Source of the DNA: Paracoccaceae bacterium
GTDB taxonomy: Bacteria > Pseudomonadota > Alphaproteobacteria > Rhodobacterales > Rhodobacteraceae
DNA length: 64,000 nt
Assembly: GCA_020622085.1 (NCBI GenBank)
Contig: JAHRYM010000001.1
Location: 430,204 to 494,203, forward strand
Direction of reading: 5' to 3'
The notes below the pieces were generated by a model that had not been told where the DNA came from, did not search any database, and worked only from the letters and a program-made list of their open reading frames with translations. Made by a program: the position numbers and the translations under genes. This document shows, piece by piece, positions 48,638-57,737 of this stretch. Each line of letters starts with the position of its first letter. The first letter of the stretch is position 1.

Positions 48638-49129
48638 ATGACGATGAACGCGATCCGGCAGACTGCCGTTGTCTTGCTGGCACTTGTCCTTGGACACGGG
48701 GTGGCTGGCGTGGCCATGGCCGAAGAGATCGGGCGCGTCGGCGTCGACTGGGTCGGCAATGACATCATCGTTGAATCGATCGCCGATCCGCAGGTCGAGG
48801 GCGTCACCTGCCATGTCGCCTATTTCGAACGCAGTTTCTGGGACCGGATGAGCCAGGGAAACTGGTTCGAGGATCCGTCCTATTCGGCCGTCGATTGCAG
48901 CCGCACCGGGGTGATCACGATCAGGAACATCAACCGCAGCCCCAAGGGCGAGGTGGTGTTTTCCGCAAGCCGGTCACTGATCTTCAAATCGCTCAGGGTG
49001 ACGCGGATCTATGACGCGCGGGCTCGGACGCTGATCTACCTGGCCCATGCCAATGAGCTGACCCAGGGATCCGGAAAGATGTCGATGTCGGCGATCCCGC
49101 TTCTGCCCGAGGACCGGGCAGGCGACTGA
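48638..49129 (+). CDS. creA: CreA family periplasmic protein
   Basis: 163 residues from ATG 48638. A signal peptide (cut near AMA-EE) precedes the CreA domain: GRVGVDWVGNDIIVESIADP, GVTCHVAYFERSF, DPSYSAVDCSRTG, RSLIFKSLRVTRIYD and RTLIYLAHANELTQGS. The family is conserved and exported; its function is unclear despite the name. No Cre two-component genes are nearby. Confidence 0.88.
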   Translation: MTMNAIRQTAVVLLALVLGHGVAGVAMAEEIGRVGVDWVGNDIIVESIADPQVEGVTCHVAYFERSFWDRMSQGNWFEDPSYSAVDCSRTGVITIRNINRSPKGEVVFSASRSLIFKSLRVTRIYDARARTLIYLAHANELTQGSGKMSMSAIPLLPEDRAGD

Positions 49130-49226
49130 GCCCGGGGCAGGGGGGTTGCTCCACGATCCTGCATTGCGAAGATGGCGCGCCGGGCGTTAGGCTTGGGGCG
49201 CGCGGGCGCAGCAGGGGGAAGTTGGC

Positions 49227-50402
49227 ATGACGGGTATCGTGATCCTGAGCGGCATGCGGACGGCGATCGGCGCCTTTGGCGGCAGTCTTGCGGGCGTGCC
49301 GCCGATCGACCTTGCCACCAATGCCGCTCGCGCCGCGCTTGAACGCGCGGGCGTGGCCGGTGGGCAGATCGGCCATGTGGTCTTTGGCCATGTCATCAAT
49401 ACCGAGCCCCGCGACATGTATCTGAGCCGCGTTGCCGCGATGCAGGCGGGAATCCCCGAGACGACCCCGGCGATGAACGTCAACCGGCTTTGCGGGTCGG
49501 GGGTGCAGGCGATCGTTTCGGCGGCGCAGGCGCTGATGCTGGGGGATGCCGATTTCGCGCTGGCGGGTGGGGCGGAAAGCATGAGCCGCGCGCCCTATGC
49601 GATGGCCACCGCGCGCTGGGGCCAGAAGATGGGCGATACCAGGGCGACCGACATGATGACCGGGGCGCTGACCTGCCCCTTCGGCACCGCCCACATGGGG
49701 ATCACGGCGGAAAATGTCGCGCGCGAACACGGGATCAGCCGCGCCGATCAGGATGCTTTCGCGCTGGAAAGCCAGAACCGCGCCGCCCGGGCGATTGCCG
49801 GGGGCCGGTTCAAGGAACAGATTGCGCCGGTCGAGATCGCCTCGCGCAAGGCGGCTGTGGCCTTTGTCACGGACGAACACCCCAAGGCCACGACGGCAGA
49901 GGCCCTTGCGGGCCTGAAGCCGGCGTTCGAGAAGGGCGGAACCGTGACCGCCGGCAATGCCAGCGGCATCAACGATGGCGCCGCGGCGCTGGTGCTGGCG
50001 CGGGCCTCGGCGGCTGATGCGGCGGGGCTGAAGCCCATGGCACGGATCATCGGCTACGCCCACGCGGGTGTGCGCCCCGAGGTGATGGGCATTGGCCCGG
50101 TTCCCGCCGTTCATGCGCTTTTGGCGCGGACAGGGCTGAAGGCCGGGGATTTCGACGTGATCGAATCGAACGAGGCCTTTGCGGCGCAGGCGCTGGCGGT
50201 GAGCCGTGCGCTGGGCCTCGACCCGGCGCGCGTCAATCCAAACGGCGGCGCCATCGCGCTGGGCCATCCGGTTGGCGCGTCGGGGGCGATCATCACCGTG
50301 AAGGCGCTGCACGAACTGGCCCGGGCCGGTGGGCGCCGGGCATTGATCACCATGTGCATCGGCGGCGGGCAGGGGATTGCGCTGGCGATTGAACGGATCT
50401 GA
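49227..50402 (+). CDS. acetyl-CoA acetyltransferase (thiolase)
   Basis: 391 residues. The acylated Cys is in NRLCGSGVQA, with NEAFAAQALA, GHPVGASGA and the C-terminal Cys in CIGGGQGIAL. A biosynthetic/degradative thiolase that cleaves or forms acetoacetyl-CoA. Lying beside glutaryl-CoA dehydrogenase, it would serve the last step of lysine degradation (acetoacetyl-CoA to acetyl-CoA); a general role in PHB or fatty-acid metabolism is also possible. Confidence 0.92.
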   Translation: MTGIVILSGMRTAIGAFGGSLAGVPPIDLATNAARAALERAGVAGGQIGHVVFGHVINTEPRDMYLSRVAAMQAGIPETTPAMNVNRLCGSGVQAIVSAAQALMLGDADFALAGGAESMSRAPYAMATARWGQKMGDTRATDMMTGALTCPFGTAHMGITAENVAREHGISRADQDAFALESQNRAARAIAGGRFKEQIAPVEIASRKAAVAFVTDEHPKATTAEALAGLKPAFEKGGTVTAGNASGINDGAAALVLARASAADAAGLKPMARIIGYAHAGVRPEVMGIGPVPAVHALLARTGLKAGDFDVIESNEAFAAQALAVSRALGLDPARVNPNGGAIALGHPVGASGAIITVKALHELARAGGRRALITMCIGGGQGIALAIERI

Positions 50403-50406
50403 TCCT

Positions 50407-51339
50407 TCAGCGCGGCAGGATGTCGGGTTCTTCGCCGTCGGGCGGGTCGCGGGCGATTTCCGTGGCCAGCCATTCGCGGAAGGCCACCAGCGGCAGGTAT
50501 CCCGCAGCGGTTTCCGGCCAGACGAGGTAATAACTGCCGTCTCCCGGTTCCGGCGGCCCCCAGGCCGCGACCAGCCGCCCCTCGGCCAGTTCGGGGCGCG
50601 CAAGGAACATCGGCAGCAGCGCCACGCCCAGACCATAGATCGCCGACTGCATCATCGGCGCGAACTGGTCGAAGAACATTCCTTGCGGTGCCCGCGCTGC
50701 CACGCCCTTGCGGGCGAACCACACGCTCCAGGCATGGGGGCGGGTTTCCAGTTGCAGAAGCGGCAGACGCATCAGGTCGGCGGGCTGCTCGATCTGGTTG
50801 CGCAAGAGGAAATCGGGTGCGCAGCAGGCCATCATGCGTTCGTCAAACAGCTTCTGGTATCCCGCGCCCGACCAGTTTTCGACGCCGAAATGCAAAGCGG
50901 CGTCAAAGCCTTCGGAGGCGAAATCGAAGGGCCGCACGCGGGTTCCGAGGTTGACTGTCACGCCGGGGTGCGCCGCCATGAAGCCGGGCAGGCGCGGAGC
51001 CAGCCAGCGGGTGCCGAAAGTGGGCAGGATCGACAGCGACAGGGTGCCGCCACCCCCCGCGTTCGACCGCAGCCGCACCGCACCGCGGGAAATCAGGTCG
51101 AGCGCCTTGCGCACGTCGCGGGCATAGGCCAGCGCGGCCTCGCTTGGCACCAGCCGGCGGCGGTCGCGGATGAACAGTTCGACCCCGAGCTGCCCTTCAA
51201 GGTTCTGGATCAGCCGGCTGACTGCGCCTTGCGTCAGGTCGAGGTCGCGCGCGGCGGCGAGTGTTGAACCCGTCCGGCACACGGCTTCAAGCGCCGAGAG
51301 CAGGCTGAGCGAGGGGAGCGTGCGGCGGGGATAGGCCAT
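50407..51339 (-). CDS. LysR-family regulator, GcdR-like by position
   Basis: 310 residues from ATG 51339 ([18 protein letters not shown]). The N-terminal helix-turn-helix contains [28 protein letters not shown], of the GcvA/AmpR type. It is divergent from glutaryl-CoA dehydrogenase, the usual place for the activator of that gene, so regulation of glutarate/lysine breakdown is inferred. A 17-base inverted sequence at its 5' end may be its binding site. Confidence 0.9.
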   Translation of the reverse strand: MAYPRRTLPSLSLLSALEAVCRTGSTLAAARDLDLTQGAVSRLIQNLEGQLGVELFIRDRRRLVPSEAALAYARDVRKALDLISRGAVRLRSNAGGGGTLSLSILPTFGTRWLAPRLPGFMAAHPGVTVNLGTRVRPFDFASEGFDAALHFGVENWSGAGYQKLFDERMMACCAPDFLLRNQIEQPADLMRLPLLQLETRPHAWSVWFARKGVAARAPQGMFFDQFAPMMQSAIYGLGVALLPMFLARPELAEGRLVAAWGPPEPGDGSYYLVWPETAAGYLPLVAFREWLATEIARDPPDGEEPDILPR

Positions 51340-51340
51340 G

Positions 51341-51357
51341 TATGTGCTCCATGCATA
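51341..51357. promoter_or_regulatory. candidate LysR operator between regulator and gcdH
   Basis: TATG (51341-51344) and CATA (51354-51357) form an inverted pair nine bases apart, with ATGCAT within. The following ~30 bases are unusually AT-rich. This arrangement, close to T-N11-A, fits a LysR box directly at the regulator start. No experimental support. Confidence 0.4.
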
Positions 51358-51490
51358 TACAACCACTATATTAGCGTTATTTGGACGAAATGGAACGCAG
51401 ATAAAGAATACATCGACTCGCGGCATGCCGATGGACGCACGCCCCGGGCCTGCTATGATCGAAACGCAAGAACCCAGCCGAGGGGATGCC

Positions 51491-52711
51491 ATGACCGACA
51501 AGCCGAAACTGAAAGCGAAAGACGCCCCGGACCTGACCCGGTTCGACTGGGAAGATCCGTTCCGCATGGAAGACCAGCTGTCCGAGGATGAGCGGATGCT
51601 GCGCGACGCTGCCCGCAGCTATGCGCAGGACAAGTTGCAACCGCGCGTCATCGCCGCCTACCGCGACGAACAGACCGATCCGGCGATCTTCCGCGAAATG
51701 GGCGAGATGGGTCTTCTGGGGGTCACCGTGCCGGAAGAATACGGCGGGCTTGGCGCGTCCTACGTCAGCTATGGCCTCATCGCGCGGGAAGTCGAGCGGG
51801 TGGATTCGGGCTATCGCTCGATGATGTCGGTGCAGTCCAGCCTCGTCATGTATCCGATCTATGCCTATGGGTCGGAAAACCAGCGGCGGAAATATCTGCC
51901 GAAGCTGGCCACGGGCGAGTTCATCGGCTGCTTCGGCCTGACCGAACCCGATGCGGGTTCCGATCCGGCGGGGATGAAGACCACGGCGAAGAAAACCGCG
52001 AACGGCTATGTGCTGAACGGCACGAAGATGTGGATTTCGAACGCACCGATCGCGGATGTCTTCGTCGTCTGGGCCAAGTCAGAGGCGCATGGCGGCAAGA
52101 TCCGGGGCTTCGTGCTGGAAAAGGGCATGAAGGGCCTGTCGGCGCCGAAGGTGGGGGGGAAGCTTTCCTTGCGCGCCTCGATCACCGGCGAGATCGTGAT
52201 GAAGGACGTCGAGGTGGGCGAGGACGCGCTTTTGCCGAACGTCGAGGGGCTGAAAGGCCCGTTCGGCTGTCTGAACCGCGCGCGCTACGGTATTTCCTGG
52301 GGCGTTCTGGGCGCGGCGGAGTTCTGCATGCATGCCGCGCGCCAATACGGGCTTGACCGCAAGCAGTTCAACCGCCCGCTGGCCAATACCCAGATCTATC
52401 AGCTGAAACTGGCCAACATGCTGACCGAGATCAGCCTTGGACTTCAGGCCAGCTTGCGCGTCGGCCGGTTGCTGGACGAGGCCAAGGCCGCGCCCGAGAT
52501 GATTTCGATCATCAAGCGCAACAACTGCGGCAAGGCGCTGGATGTCGCGCGGATGTCGCGCGACATGCACGGCGGCAACGGCATCCAGGAAGATTTCCAG
52601 ATCATGCGCCACATGGTCAACCTGGAAACCGTCAATACCTATGAAGGCACCCATGACGTGCATGCGCTGATCCTGGGCCGCGCCATCACGGGCCTTCAGG
52701 CGTTCTTCTGA
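51491..52711 (+). CDS. gcdH: glutaryl-CoA dehydrogenase
   Basis: 406 residues from ATG 51491. An FAD acyl-CoA dehydrogenase that oxidises and decarboxylates glutaryl-CoA to crotonyl-CoA. The opening [20 protein letters not shown] is typical of the GCDH subgroup; the FAD/substrate loop [16 protein letters not shown] and catalytic Glu in [19 protein letters not shown] are present. It would yield two ETF-bound electrons. It lies in the lysine-degradation island. Confidence 0.94.
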   Translation: MTDKPKLKAKDAPDLTRFDWEDPFRMEDQLSEDERMLRDAARSYAQDKLQPRVIAAYRDEQTDPAIFREMGEMGLLGVTVPEEYGGLGASYVSYGLIAREVERVDSGYRSMMSVQSSLVMYPIYAYGSENQRRKYLPKLATGEFIGCFGLTEPDAGSDPAGMKTTAKKTANGYVLNGTKMWISNAPIADVFVVWAKSEAHGGKIRGFVLEKGMKGLSAPKVGGKLSLRASITGEIVMKDVEVGEDALLPNVEGLKGPFGCLNRARYGISWGVLGAAEFCMHAARQYGLDRKQFNRPLANTQIYQLKLANMLTEISLGLQASLRVGRLLDEAKAAPEMISIIKRNNCGKALDVARMSRDMHGGNGIQEDFQIMRHMVNLETVNTYEGTHDVHALILGRAITGLQAFF

Positions 52712-52740
52712 TCGCCCCGGCCCGGAAGGGCGCCGAAACC

Positions 52741-52803
52741 CCGCCGGGGGGAGTTGGCTGAAAGGCCGAACGCCTCCGGCGGGAGTATTTTGACAAAAGA
52801 GAA
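52741..52803 (+). repeat. hairpin plus GAGTATTT repeat, copy D
   Basis: CCGCCGG (52741-52747) can pair with CCGGCGG (52776-52782) around a long loop; the tail GAGTATTTTGACAAAAGAGA follows at 52783. It lies in the gcdH-E1 gap. The tail diverges at several places from copies A-C but keeps GAGTATTT and the A-rich end. Confidence 0.55.
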
Positions 52804-52821
52804 ACAGGCACCGAGACAGAC

Positions 52822-55011
52822 ATGGACCGCGCCGACATCGTGCATGACAACTTCCTGCGCCGGGTGGCGGCGGGGGATCTGCCGGCGGGCAACCCGCCTT
52901 CCGGGCCGCTGACGGGTCCGCAGGCGGTGGCGGTGTTCCGCGCCGGCTGCCTGAGCCGCGCACTGGACCGCACGAGCCGGGCGATGCAGAAGGCGGGGCA
53001 GGGGTTCTATACCATCGGATCCTCGGGCCACGAGGGGCTGGCGGCGGTGGCGACCGCCCTGAGGCCCAGCGACGTGGCTTTCCTGCATTACCGCGATGCG
53101 GCCTTCCAGATCGCGCGGTCGATGCAGGTGCCGGGCCAGACCATTGCCTGGGACATGCTGCTGTCTTTCGCAGCCAGTTCCGAAGACCCGATTTCGGGCG
53201 GGCGGCACAAGGTGCTGGGGTCGAAGGCGCTGTCGATCCCGCCGCAGACCTCGACCATCGCCAGCCACCTGCCGAAGGCCGTGGGCGCGGCCTATGCGAT
53301 CGGCGCAGCCCGCAGGCATAGGCCCGAACATGCGACGTTGCCGGACGATGCCATCGTCTATTGCAGCTTCGGCGATGCCTCGGCCAACCATTCGACGGCC
53401 CAGGGGGCGTTCAACAGCGCGCAATGGACCAGCTATCAGTCGATTCCGCTGCCCTTGCTGTTCGTCTGCGAGGATAACGGCATCGGCATATCGACCAAGA
53501 CGCCGAAGGGCTGGATCCGGGCGACGTTCGAAAACCGGCCGGGAATGAAGTATTTCGCCTGCGACGGGCTTGATATGTTTGAAACCTTCCGCGTGGCGCG
53601 CGAGGCGGCGGAGTATGTGCGGACCCGCAAGAAGCCTGCCTTCCTGCACCTGCGCACCATCCGGCTGTATGGCCACGCCGGCGCGGACGTGCCGACCACC
53701 TATCTGTCCCGCGACGAGGTCGAGGCTGAGGAGGCGATGGATCCGCTGCTGCATTCCGTGCGGCTGATGGAGCAGGCAGGGGCGCTGCGGCCCGACGAGG
53801 CGCTGGCGATCTATGAAGATACCTGCGCGCGCACGGCCCGTATTGCCGCCGAGGCGGTCAAGCGCCCGCGGCTGAAGACGGCCAGTGACGTGATGGCGAG
53901 CCTCATTCCGCCGAAGCGCGAATGCAAGCCGACGAACGGACCCAGTGCCGAGGCGCGTGCCGCAGCCTTCGGCGGCGACATGAAGGCGATGGACGAGCCG
54001 CAGATCATGTCGCGGATCATCAACTGGGCGCTGACCGACCTGATGCTGGCGCATCCCGAGATCGTGATGATGGGCGAGGACGTGGGCCGCAAGGGCGGTG
54101 TCTATGGCGTGACCCAGAAGCTGACGGCGCGGTTCGGCCCGGCCCGGATGATCGACACGCTGCTGGACGAACAGTCGATCCTTGGCCTTGCCATCGGCAT
54201 GGCGCAGAACGGCTTCGTGCCAATGCCGGAAATCCAGTTCCTGGCCTATCTGCACAATGCCGAGGACCAGATCCGGGGCGAGGCCGCGACGCTGCCGTTC
54301 TTCTCGAACGGGCAATACACCAACCCGATGGTGCTGCGGATTGCCGGGCTGGGCTATCAGAAGGGCTTTGGCGGGCATTTCCACAACGACAACTCGGTCG
54401 CGGTGCTGCGCGACATTCCGGGGGTGATCCTTGCCGTGCCGTCGAACGGCGCGGATGCGGCGCGGATGTTGCGCGAATGCGTGCGTCTGGCGCACGAGGA
54501 GCAGCGGGTGGTGGTGTTCCTTGAACCCATCGCGCTTTATCCGATGCGCGACCTGCATGCCGACAAGGACGGTGGCTGGATGACGCGCTACCCCGATCCC
54601 TCCGAGGTGATCGCCTTGGGCGAAGTGGGGGTGCACGGCACGGGCGACGATCTGGCCATCGTTACTTTCGGCAATGGCACCTACCTGTCGCGGCAGGCGG
54701 AAAAGCGGCTGGCGGGACAGGGCGTCAAGGCGCGGGTCATTGATACGCGTTGGCTCTCGCCCCTGCCGGTCGAGGGGCTCTTGCAGGCCGTGCAGGGCGC
54801 AAAGCGCATCCTGATCGTCGATGAAACCCGCCATTCGGGCGGCGTGGCCGAAGGGTTGATGGCGCTGATCGCCGAAAACTGCGACGTGCCGCTGGCGCGA
54901 CTGACGGCCGAAGACAGCTTCATCGCCACCGGCCCGGCCTATGCGGCGACCATGCCTTCGGCCGACAGCATCTTTGACGCGGCGATGGCGATGATGGGGA
55001 AACGCGCATGA
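52822..55011 (+). CDS. fused E1 alpha-beta 2-oxoacid dehydrogenase (candidate 2-oxoadipate dehydrogenase)
   Basis: 729 residues. The first ~370 form an E1 alpha unit: YTIGSSGHEGLAAVATAL, the thiamine-diphosphate motif GDASANHSTAQGAFNSA...CEDNGIGIS. The last ~330 form an E1 beta unit: MMGEDVGRKGGVYGVTQKL, DTLLDEQSILGLAIGMA and EIQFLAYLHNAEDQIRGE. E1 enzymes of this branched-chain type normally use two chains. Its place among lysine genes makes 2-oxoadipate the likely substrate; E2 and E3 are not in the window. It overlaps the next start by ATGA. Confidence 0.88.
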   Translation: MDRADIVHDNFLRRVAAGDLPAGNPPSGPLTGPQAVAVFRAGCLSRALDRTSRAMQKAGQGFYTIGSSGHEGLAAVATALRPSDVAFLHYRDAAFQIARSMQVPGQTIAWDMLLSFAASSEDPISGGRHKVLGSKALSIPPQTSTIASHLPKAVGAAYAIGAARRHRPEHATLPDDAIVYCSFGDASANHSTAQGAFNSAQWTSYQSIPLPLLFVCEDNGIGISTKTPKGWIRATFENRPGMKYFACDGLDMFETFRVAREAAEYVRTRKKPAFLHLRTIRLYGHAGADVPTTYLSRDEVEAEEAMDPLLHSVRLMEQAGALRPDEALAIYEDTCARTARIAAEAVKRPRLKTASDVMASLIPPKRECKPTNGPSAEARAAAFGGDMKAMDEPQIMSRIINWALTDLMLAHPEIVMMGEDVGRKGGVYGVTQKLTARFGPARMIDTLLDEQSILGLAIGMAQNGFVPMPEIQFLAYLHNAEDQIRGEAATLPFFSNGQYTNPMVLRIAGLGYQKGFGGHFHNDNSVAVLRDIPGVILAVPSNGADAARMLRECVRLAHEEQRVVVFLEPIALYPMRDLHADKDGGWMTRYPDPSEVIALGEVGVHGTGDDLAIVTFGNGTYLSRQAEKRLAGQGVKARVIDTRWLSPLPVEGLLQAVQGAKRILIVDETRHSGGVAEGLMALIAENCDVPLARLTAEDSFIATGPAYAATMPSADSIFDAAMAMMGKRA

Positions 55012-56057
55012 AGACCGCCGCAAAGACCGCTGTCGTCATCTGCCCCGGTCGCGGAACCTATACCAAGACCGAACTGGGCTACCTGTCACGCCACCATGCC
55101 GACAAGGCCGCCCTGATGGCGGGGTTCGATGCCCAGCGTCGGGCGCATGGGCAGGAAACGCTGGCCGATCTGGACGGCGCCGCCAGCTATTCGGTATCGC
55201 GCCACACGCGGGGCGACAATGCCAGCGGGCTGATCTATGCCGCGTCGCTGGCCGATTACCTGTCGATCGACGGCGAGGCCGTCCGGATCGTTGCCATCAC
55301 CGGCAATTCGATGGGCTGGTATACGACGCTCGCCTGTGGCGGGGTGCTTGAGGCGCAGGACGGATTCGAGGTGGTCAACACCATGGGCACGCTGATGCAG
55401 CAGTCGCTGATCGGCGGGCAGATCATCTATCCGTTCACGGGCGATGACTGGCAGGACGATGCCGTGCGCAAGGCTGACCTGATGGCGCTGGTGGCGGACA
55501 TCGGTGCGCGGCAAGGCCATGTGCTGGGGCTGTCGATCGACCTGGGCCAGATGCTGGTGCTGGCCGGCAACGCCGAGGGCCTTGCCGCCTTCGAGGCGGC
55601 GGTGCCGGTGGTGCAGGGGCGCTTTCCGATGCGGCTGGCCAATCACGCGGGATTCCATTCCGCGATGCAGGCACCGGTTGCGGCCGAGGGGCGGGCGAAG
55701 CTTCCGGCCAGCATGTTCAGCCAGCCGAGGCTGCCGCTGATCGACGGGCGCGGCGCGATCTGGTGGCCGGGTGCGACCGACACCGCCGAGATTTGGGACT
55801 ATACGCTCGGCCATCAGGTGACCGAACCTTACGACTTCACCCGCGCGATCCGGACCGCCGCGCGCGAATTCGCGCCAGACCTGTTCGTGGTGACGGGACC
55901 GGGCACCACACTGGGAGGCGCGGTTGCACAATCGCTGATCCTGTGCGAGTGGCAGGGCATGCGGTCCAAGGCCGATTTCCTGACTCTTCAACAGACCAGG
56001 CCGGTGCTGGTGTCCATGGGCATGGATGACCAGCGCGCGGCCGTGACGAAAGGATAG
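55008..56057 (+). CDS. FabD-like acyltransferase lacking the malonyl-binding Arg
   Basis: 349 residues, related to malonyl-CoA:ACP transacylase. The nucleophile elbow is GNSMGWY (Ser101; Asn replaces the usual His of GHSLG), and FHSAM supplies the catalytic His region. The N-terminal PGQGSQ of FabD reads PGRGTY. In FabD the malonate carboxylate is held by Arg117 in MRGKFMQ; the aligned segment here is TMGTLMQ, with Met126. Malonyl transfer is thus unlikely. It is coupled by overlap to the E1 fusion, so a role with that enzyme or its acyl product is inferred. Confidence 0.82.
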   Translation: MKTAAKTAVVICPGRGTYTKTELGYLSRHHADKAALMAGFDAQRRAHGQETLADLDGAASYSVSRHTRGDNASGLIYAASLADYLSIDGEAVRIVAITGNSMGWYTTLACGGVLEAQDGFEVVNTMGTLMQQSLIGGQIIYPFTGDDWQDDAVRKADLMALVADIGARQGHVLGLSIDLGQMLVLAGNAEGLAAFEAAVPVVQGRFPMRLANHAGFHSAMQAPVAAEGRAKLPASMFSQPRLPLIDGRGAIWWPGATDTAEIWDYTLGHQVTEPYDFTRAIRTAAREFAPDLFVVTGPGTTLGGAVAQSLILCEWQGMRSKADFLTLQQTRPVLVSMGMDDQRAAVTKG

Positions 56058-56061
56058 AACG

Positions 56062-57561
56062 ATGAGCAACGAAATCCTGAAGGCCAATGGCCTTACCGAC
56101 GCCGAAGTGACCGGCGGCACGCTGGTCGTGCGCTCGCCCATCGATGGGGCGGAACTGGCGCGGGTGCATGAAACCCCGGCTGCGGACATGCCGAAGGTGA
56201 TTGCCCGTTCGCAAGAGGCATTCAAGGCCTGGCGCGAACTGCCGGCCCCGCGCCGGGGCGAGCTTGTGCGGCTTCTGGGCGAGGAACTGCGCGCCGGCAA
56301 GGAGGCGCTCGGCGCGCTGGTGACGCTGGAAGTCGGCAAGATCACCTCGGAAGGCCTGGGCGAAGTGCAGGAGATGATCGACATCTGCGACTTTGCCGTG
56401 GGTCTGTCGCGCCAGATCTACGGATTGACCATTGCCTCGGAACGCCCCGGCCACCGGATGATGGAAACCTGGCACCCGATGGGCCCCTGCGCCGTCATCT
56501 CGGCCTTCAACTTCCCGGTCGCGGTCTGGTCGTGGAACGCGGCGCTGGCGCTGGTCTGCGGCGATCCGGTGATCTGGAAGCCGTCGGAAAAGACGCCGCT
56601 GACCGCGATGGCGGCGATGAAGGCCATGGAGCGGGCGTTGAAGCGTTTCGGCCCTGACGCGCCCGAAGGGCTGGTGCAACTGGTGATCGGCGGCCCCGCC
56701 ATCGGCGAGGCGCTGGTTGCGTCAAAAGACGTGCCGATCGTCTCGGCCACCGGCTCGACCCGGATGGGCGGCATCGTCGGGCCGAAGGTCGCGGCGCGCT
56801 GGGGCCGGCCGATCCTGGAACTGGGCGGCAACAACGCGATGATCGTGGCTCCTTCGGCCGACATCGACATGGCAGTGCGCGCCATCGTCTTTTCGGCGGT
56901 GGGCACGGCGGGTCAGCGCTGCACCTCTCTGCGCCGGTTGATCGCGCACAACTCGATCCGCGCCGATCTGGTGGCGAAGCTGACGAAAGCCTATGCCAGC
57001 CTGCCGGTCGGCGACCCGCGCAAGGACACGACGCTGGTCGGCCCGCTGATCGACCATGGCTCGCGTGACCGGATGCTGTCGGCGCTGGAACGCGCCAAGG
57101 CCGAAGGCGGCACCGTGCATGGCGGCAAGACCGTGACGGAAGGTGTGCCGCAGGGCGGTGCCTATGTCAGCCCGGCGATTGCCGAAATGCCGGCGCAGAC
57201 CGCGACGGTGAAGGAAGAAACCTTCGCTCCGATCCTTTATGTGCTGGGTTACGACACGCTTGAGGAAGCCATCGCGCTTCAGAACGACGTGCCACAGGGT
57301 CTTTCTTCCTGCATCTTCACGCTGAACATGCGGGAAGCGGAAACCTTCCTGTCGGCCGCCGGGTCGGACTGCGGCATCGCCAACGTCAACATCGGGCCGT
57401 CGGGTGCGGAAATCGGCGGTGCCTTCGGTGGCGAGAAGGAAACCGGCGGCGGGCGCGAAAGCGGTTCGGATGCCTGGAAGGGCTACATGCGCCGGCAGAC
57501 GAATACGGTGAACTATTCCGCCAAGCTGCCGCTGGCGCAAGGCGTCAAGTTCGACTTCTGA
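56062..57561 (+). CDS. amaB: alpha-aminoadipate-semialdehyde dehydrogenase (ALDH7-type)
   Basis: 499 residues. ALDH fold with catalytic Cys in GTAGQRCTSLRRL and Glu in ILELGGNN. The ALDH7A1 (antiquitin) character is clear from HPMGPCAVISAFNFPVAVWSWN, GRPILELGGNNAMIV and the C-terminus GGGRESGSDAWKGYMRRQTNTVNYS. It oxidises aminoadipate semialdehyde (or the cyclic piperideine form) to aminoadipate. Followed by a terminator that separates it from saccharopine dehydrogenase. Confidence 0.9.
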   Translation: MSNEILKANGLTDAEVTGGTLVVRSPIDGAELARVHETPAADMPKVIARSQEAFKAWRELPAPRRGELVRLLGEELRAGKEALGALVTLEVGKITSEGLGEVQEMIDICDFAVGLSRQIYGLTIASERPGHRMMETWHPMGPCAVISAFNFPVAVWSWNAALALVCGDPVIWKPSEKTPLTAMAAMKAMERALKRFGPDAPEGLVQLVIGGPAIGEALVASKDVPIVSATGSTRMGGIVGPKVAARWGRPILELGGNNAMIVAPSADIDMAVRAIVFSAVGTAGQRCTSLRRLIAHNSIRADLVAKLTKAYASLPVGDPRKDTTLVGPLIDHGSRDRMLSALERAKAEGGTVHGGKTVTEGVPQGGAYVSPAIAEMPAQTATVKEETFAPILYVLGYDTLEEAIALQNDVPQGLSSCIFTLNMREAETFLSAAGSDCGIANVNIGPSGAEIGGAFGGEKETGGGRESGSDAWKGYMRRQTNTVNYSAKLPLAQGVKFDF

Positions 57562-57585
57562 TCGCGGTCCTATCGACTGCTTCAA

Positions 57586-57625
57586 GACCCGGCCCGTCGA
57601 ACCGACCGGCCGGGTCGTCATTTTT
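57586..57625 (+). terminator. intrinsic terminator after aminoadipate-semialdehyde dehydrogenase
   Basis: A 9-bp stem (57586-57594, GACCCGGCC, with 57608-57616) is followed by GTCA and five T (57621-57625). It ends the gcdH-E1-acyltransferase-ALDH run; the downstream saccharopine dehydrogenase gene probably has its own promoter in the 112 bases that follow. Confidence 0.85.
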
Positions 57626-57737
57626 ATGCGACATCTTGCGATTTCTGCTGAAATAACCACGGAAATCGTCCGGGAAGCCCGGCAGATTGCTCCTCGAAAT
57701 CCCGCCGCCGACAGGCGCGACATTCAAGGAAATAATC

